Part shown: piece after piece, positions 60,755 through 64,000 of the stretch
Position numbering within the stretch: position 1 is the stretch's first letter
Layout of the letters: the number at the start of each line of letters is the position of its first letter
DNA from: Paenibacillus bovis
GTDB taxonomy: Bacteria; Bacillota; Bacilli; Bacillales; Bacillaceae_C
NCBI GenBank assembly: GCA_007679095.1
Contig: VEFU01000011.1
Location: 28,519-92,518 of the forward strand
DNA length: 64,000 nucleotides
Direction of reading: 5' to 3'
The notes under the pieces: model-generated
What the model was told of the DNA's origin: nothing
What the model saw: only the letters and a program-made list of their open reading frames with translations
Database searches by the model: none
Position numbers and translations under genes: made by a program

Positions 60755-61471
60755 ATGAGACTTGCATTTATTTCCGATATTCATGGTAATGCCATTGCAC
60801 TTGATGCAGTTATGAAGGATATCGAAACTCGAAATGTCGATAAGGTTTTTGTTCTGGGAGACATTTGCTATCGTGGACCGGAACCGAAGCGCGCGTTGCA
60901 ACTTGTTCAATCATTAAACTGCGAAGTAATTAAAGGGAATGCAGATGAGTGGGTCGTACGTGGCGTGAAAGCAGGAGAAGTTCCGGACCAAGCTTTTGAT
61001 ATGATGACACAGGAGCGAGAATGGATTTATGCGCAGCTAGATAGTGAAGACATTGAGTATTTACAACAGCTACCAACTAATATCAACTTTTCTCATAATG
61101 GGATGAACATTCATGCTTTCCATGCAACACCAAGTAGCTTATTTGATATTGTTCTACCTTCAGAAACTGATGCGACTATCGAGGAAAAATTACTTGTAGA
61201 AGGGACTGACATCTCGATATATGCCCATATTCATAAACCATATATTCGCTATATAAAAGGAAAATGTGTGATGAATATTGGTAGTGTTGGACTTCCATTT
61301 GATGGAACACGAAAGTCATCCTATGCCATAGTTGATGTGGAGGAAAGTAGCTTCCAAACATCGATTGTCCGTGTTAATTATGATGTAGAACGAGTGATAC
61401 AACAATATCAAGAAGTGAACTATCCCAATGCACAATTAATGGCAAAGGTATTAGAAAACGCTAGTTTATAA
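60755..61471 (+). CDS. Calcineurin-like metallophosphoesterase (YfcE/DR1281-like)
   Basis: 238 residues. Metal-binding motifs D-I-H-G-N (near 8-12), G-D-I-C-Y-R-G-P (near 34-41), G-N-A-D (near 63-66), H-A-T (near 122-124) and Y-A-H-I-H (near 153-157), the arrangement of small cytosolic phosphodiesterases. Natural substrate unknown; relatives hydrolyse cyclic nucleotides in vitro or diadenosine polyphosphates. The start is ATG 60755 after AAGAGGTG; the GTG at 60746 lies inside that site. Twelve bases upstream of the YlmA-like gene, so the two are probably co-transcribed. Confidence 0.85.
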   Translation: MRLAFISDIHGNAIALDAVMKDIETRNVDKVFVLGDICYRGPEPKRALQLVQSLNCEVIKGNADEWVVRGVKAGEVPDQAFDMMTQEREWIYAQLDSEDIEYLQQLPTNINFSHNGMNIHAFHATPSSLFDIVLPSETDATIEEKLLVEGTDISIYAHIHKPYIRYIKGKCVMNIGSVGLPFDGTRKSSYAIVDVEESSFQTSIVRVNYDVERVIQQYQEVNYPNAQLMAKVLENASL

Positions 61472-61482
61472 GGATGGATTAG

Positions 61483-62286
61483 ATGAGTAAAGTAATAACA
61501 TTGCATGATGTTTCACTTAGGAAAAATGGTAATGAAATATTAATGAATGTAAATTGGGAAGTGAATGAGGGGGAGCACTGGGCCATACTTGGGTTGAATG
61601 GCTCTGGTAAAACATCGCTTCTTAATATAATTACTGGCTATCATTTTGCTACAACTGGTGAGGTTTCTGTATTAGGAAATATATTTGGAAGCACAAACCT
61701 ACCAGAGTTACGTAAGGAAATAGGGTATGTAAGTAGTTCCCTTGAGCGTTTTTCACAAGTGATGGACTATGAAACGGTAGAAGAGATTGTCGTAAGTGGT
61801 AAGTTTGCTAGTTTTGGGATATATGAACATGTTTCTGATGTTGATTGGCAAAAAGCAGAACGAATATTGACAAAACTGAGGTTAGATTATTTATTAAGAA
61901 AACCATATCAATATCTGTCACAAGGGGAAAAAAGAAGGGTGCTAATAGCAAGAGCATTGATGAGCGATCCGAAAATACTCATTTTTGATGAACCATGCTC
62001 CGGGCTTGATGTACTCTCTCGTGAAGAAGTATTATCACTCGTACAAGAAGTAGTCAAGGAACAATGCCATGTACTATATGTTACACATCATATCGAAGAA
62101 ATAACGAAGGAAATCACACATGTTCTCCTACTTAATAAAGGACAAGTAGTAGCCGCAGGACCAAAAGAGGAAGTAGTTACTAATCAATTACTTTCAGAAG
62201 CTTTTCATATCCCAGTCAACATTCACTGGGAAAATAGTAGGCCCTGGTTAACTGTATTAAATAAAGACATCGTGAAAAAGGGGTAA
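61483..62286 (+). CDS. ylmA: ABC ATPase, YlmA-like
   Basis: 267 residues. Walker A G-L-N-G-S-G-K-T-S (near 37-45), degenerate signature L-S-Q-G-E-K-R-R (near 145-152), Walker B I-F-D-E-P-C-S-G-L-D (near 166-175), and H-loop T-H-H-I-E-E. Matches the B. subtilis YlmA pattern, an orphan ABC ATPase with some likeness to ModF. No permease is next to it. GGATGGATTAG upstream is a modest ribosome site. The terminator begins inside the last codons. Confidence 0.8.
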   Translation: MSKVITLHDVSLRKNGNEILMNVNWEVNEGEHWAILGLNGSGKTSLLNIITGYHFATTGEVSVLGNIFGSTNLPELRKEIGYVSSSLERFSQVMDYETVEEIVVSGKFASFGIYEHVSDVDWQKAERILTKLRLDYLLRKPYQYLSQGEKRRVLIARALMSDPKILIFDEPCSGLDVLSREEVLSLVQEVVKEQCHVLYVTHHIEEITKEITHVLLLNKGQVVAAGPKEEVVTNQLLSEAFHIPVNIHWENSRPWLTVLNKDIVKKG

Positions 62287-62309
62287 AACTTTTTTCACGA
62301 TGTCTTTTT
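62265..62309 (+). terminator. Rho-independent terminator overlapping the ylmA stop
   Basis: AGACATCGTGAAAAAG and CTTTTTTCACGATGTCT form a long stem with T tail. The ylmA stop (62284-62286) is in the loop. Confidence 0.85.
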
Positions 62310-62410
62310 GTTTGTAATAGTGAATAAAGTGTATTCATACTAATATTTGGGAAAACATAACGGGAAAGACTGCAATTATATTTTTGAAAAGATGGGAGGA
62401 AATTTCTATT

Positions 62411-63865
62411 ATGAAGTATCTTCAAAATATTGGTCGTTCGCTTATGTTACCTGTTGCGGTTCTACCAGCTGCGGCTATTCTAATGGGTATTGGTTATTGG
62501 ATTGATCCAGAGGGATGGGGAGCAGGGAGTCCAATAGCCGCTTTCTTAATTAAATCAGGCCAATCGATTATCGATAATATGTCGATACTATTTGCTGTCG
62601 GTGTCGCATTGGGGATGTCAAAAGATAAGGATGGATCTGCTGCCTTAAGTGGTCTTGTTGCCTATTTAGTTACAACAACACTTCTATCAACTGAGTCTGT
62701 TGCTATGTTACAAGGAATTGAGGAAGCAGATGTAAATGCAGCATTTGGAAAAATAGAGAATCAATTTATCGGAATTATTTCAGGTATTGTAGCCTCAATT
62801 ATGTACAACCGTTTCAGTCATGTAAAATTACCAGACGCATTAGCATTCTTCAGTGGAAAGCGTTTAGTTCCAATAATGTCAGCGGTTTCTATGTTGCTTG
62901 TTTCTTTAGTACTATTTTTTGCATGGCCAGTCATCTATTCAGCACTCGTTTCCTTTGGTAATGCAATTAGTAATTTAGAATATATTGGTGCTGGGCTATA
63001 TGGTTTCTTTAACCGTTTATTAATTCCAACAGGCCTTCACCATGCATTAAACTCAGTATTTTGGTTTGATGTTGCAGGAATAAATGATATTGCAAACTTC
63101 TGGGCTGGTAAAGGGGAAAAAGGTGTAACAGGTATGTACCAAGCTGGATTCTTCCCGGTTATGATGTTTGGTTTACCAGCAGCAGCACTTGCTATGTACC
63201 ATTCAGCAAAGAAGGAAAAAAAGAAAGATACTGCATCTTTGATGTTAGCAGCAGGGTTTGCTTCTTTCTTTACAGGTGTTACAGAGCCGCTAGAGTTCGC
63301 GTTTATGTTTGTAGCGCCTGCTTTATATGTCACTCATGCAGTGTTAACAGGGCTATCGCTAGGAATTGCAGCATTTTTCCATTGGACCGCCGGATTTGGT
63401 TTTAGTGCCGGTTTCGTAGACTTTTTCCTAAGCTCTAGGTTACCACTTGCAAATAGTCCTTATATGTTATTAGTTCAAGGTTTAGTGTTTGCAGTAATTT
63501 ATTATTTGTTATTCCGCTTCTTAATCGCAAAGTTCAACTTAACAACTCCTGGAAGAGAAGATGATTCAGAAGAAATCATCGAGGATGCTGTTGAAGAAGA
63601 TACAAATGCAGAAGGGGATAAATATGCAATAATGGCCAGAAAAATATACGAAGGACTAGGATCAGATGCTAACGTAACTGCGGTGGATCATTGTGCCACT
63701 CGCCTACGTGTCGAGGTAAAAGATATGGATACAGTGGATCAAAAGAAGATAAAGAGTACTGGTGTCCCTGGTATCAATATTGTTGGACAAAATAGTATCC
63801 AAGTCATTGTAGGTCCACAAGTGCAATTTGTGTATGATGAGGTAAAGAAAATGAGAAATAAATAA
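62411..63865 (+). CDS. nagE: PTS N-acetylglucosamine-type EIICB transporter
   Basis: ~484 residues. EIIC membrane domain at ~1-370 with about ten helices: N-terminal M-L-P-V-A-V-L-P-A-A-A-I-L, then G-L-H-H-A-L-N-S-V-F-W-F (near 213-224), typical of GlcNAc and glucosamine members, and G-V-T-E-P-L-E-F (near 297-304). EIIB domain at ~405-484, with the phosphorylated Cys in D-H-C-A-T-R-L-R (near 430). No EIIA domain, so a shared EIIA supplies phosphate. Imports and phosphorylates the sugar in one step. GGGAGG nine bases upstream fixes ATG 62411. No metabolic gene (nagA, nagB) adjoins it here. Confidence 0.9.
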   Translation: MKYLQNIGRSLMLPVAVLPAAAILMGIGYWIDPEGWGAGSPIAAFLIKSGQSIIDNMSILFAVGVALGMSKDKDGSAALSGLVAYLVTTTLLSTESVAMLQGIEEADVNAAFGKIENQFIGIISGIVASIMYNRFSHVKLPDALAFFSGKRLVPIMSAVSMLLVSLVLFFAWPVIYSALVSFGNAISNLEYIGAGLYGFFNRLLIPTGLHHALNSVFWFDVAGINDIANFWAGKGEKGVTGMYQAGFFPVMMFGLPAAALAMYHSAKKEKKKDTASLMLAAGFASFFTGVTEPLEFAFMFVAPALYVTHAVLTGLSLGIAAFFHWTAGFGFSAGFVDFFLSSRLPLANSPYMLLVQGLVFAVIYYLLFRFLIAKFNLTTPGREDDSEEIIEDAVEEDTNAEGDKYAIMARKIYEGLGSDANVTAVDHCATRLRVEVKDMDTVDQKKIKSTGVPGINIVGQNSIQVIVGPQVQFVYDEVKKMRNK

Positions 63866-63875
63866 TAATTTTAGT

Positions 63876-63913
63876 AGGAATATAGTGTGTTGTTCCAGCT
63901 ATATTCCTTTTTT
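63876..63913 (+). terminator. Rho-independent terminator of the PTS gene
   Basis: AGGAATATAG and CTATATTCCT form a 10-bp stem, followed by TTTTTT. Confidence 0.85.
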
Positions 63914-63929
63914 GATGTTTACTTTTATC

Positions 63930-64000
63930 ATCCCCCGAAAAAAGACTCCCTCTTCAAGCTCGTGAAGGGCTTAAGCCCAAAGATAAGGTGGGAGATGAAT
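63930..64000. other. Structured non-coding element at the window edge, possibly the end of an IS200/IS605-type element
   Basis: Contains CCCTCTTCA/TGAAGGG with a short loop, a perfect palindrome GGGCTTAAGCCC, and an outer CTCCC/GGGAG pair. On the minus strand a T run follows the CTCCC...GAGGGAG stem. The arrangement recalls the hairpin ends and omega RNA of TnpB-carrying elements, but it is cut by the window edge and no transposase is visible, so the identity is open. Confidence 0.3.

Overview
The window is AT-rich chromosomal DNA from a low-GC Gram-positive endospore former, most likely a member of the Bacillaceae of the Oceanobacillus/Virgibacillus/Gracilibacillus type. The evidence is strong AGGAGG-type ribosome sites, frequent TTG/GTG starts, many bidirectional hairpin-plus-T terminators, lipobox lipoproteins, relatives of Bacillus genes (yndGHJ, ylmA, mntABC, LtaS, MATE, DUF3231) and a GC-rich dispersed repeat of a kind known from Bacillaceae. 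I see no rRNA, tRNA, CRISPR array, prophage or intact transposase gene.

Layout. 1-4.3 kb: the tail of an ABC ATPase, then a three-gene LplB/LplC/lipoprotein sugar importer behind a promoter with a cre-like site. 4.5-6.7 kb: an internally duplicated DUF1538 membrane protein overlapping a gene for a tandem P-II protein. 7-14.7 kb: a lipoprotein, a GH43 glycosidase, a 781-residue protein with an intact prenyl synthase half and a divergent N-terminal half, a DUF3231 protein and several small genes, one only 43 codons long. 14.8-22.3 kb: a MOSC protein, an ABC-2 exporter with a lipoprotein, and a manganese importer behind a consensus promoter with an MntR box. 22.4-22.5 kb: an 88-bp MITE-like insertion with 9-bp target duplications. 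22.6-28.4 kb: CDP-deoxyhexose genes divergent from a tandem-domain glycosyltransferase. 28.5-34.3 kb: a yndGHJ-like operon and a GH115 xylan alpha-glucuronidase with a cre-like promoter. 34.4-43.2 kb: a 52-bp hairpin repeat, SRPBCC, NlpC/P60-like, PAP2, MATE, glutaminase, amidase and GGDEF-EAL genes, and the GC-rich repeat.

43.2-49.6 kb is a six-gene leftward polyamine operon: speD, an arginine-type decarboxylase, speE, speB, carboxynorspermidine synthase and its decarboxylase. It carries both the decarboxy-SAM route and the aspartate-semialdehyde route of aminopropyl addition. 49.9-54.8 kb: a His/Gly-rich protein, an LTA-synthase-like enzyme, a small coiled-coil gene, a 52-bp satellite of about 15 copies and a MerR/TipAS regulator. 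55-60.7 kb: a polar amino-acid-type ABC importer flanked by two acyl-CoA-dehydrogenase-fold flavoproteins, possibly for sulfur compounds. 60.7-64 kb: a metallophosphoesterase, a YlmA-like ATPase, an N-acetylglucosamine-type PTS transporter and, at the edge, a structured element.

Themes. The sugar importer, GH43 and GH115 fit uptake and breakdown of plant glucuronoxylan under carbon catabolite control. The polyamine operon could make spermidine and then a longer polyamine. Internal duplication recurs: DUF1538, P-II, the prenyl synthase and the glycosyltransferase all appear as two-copy proteins.
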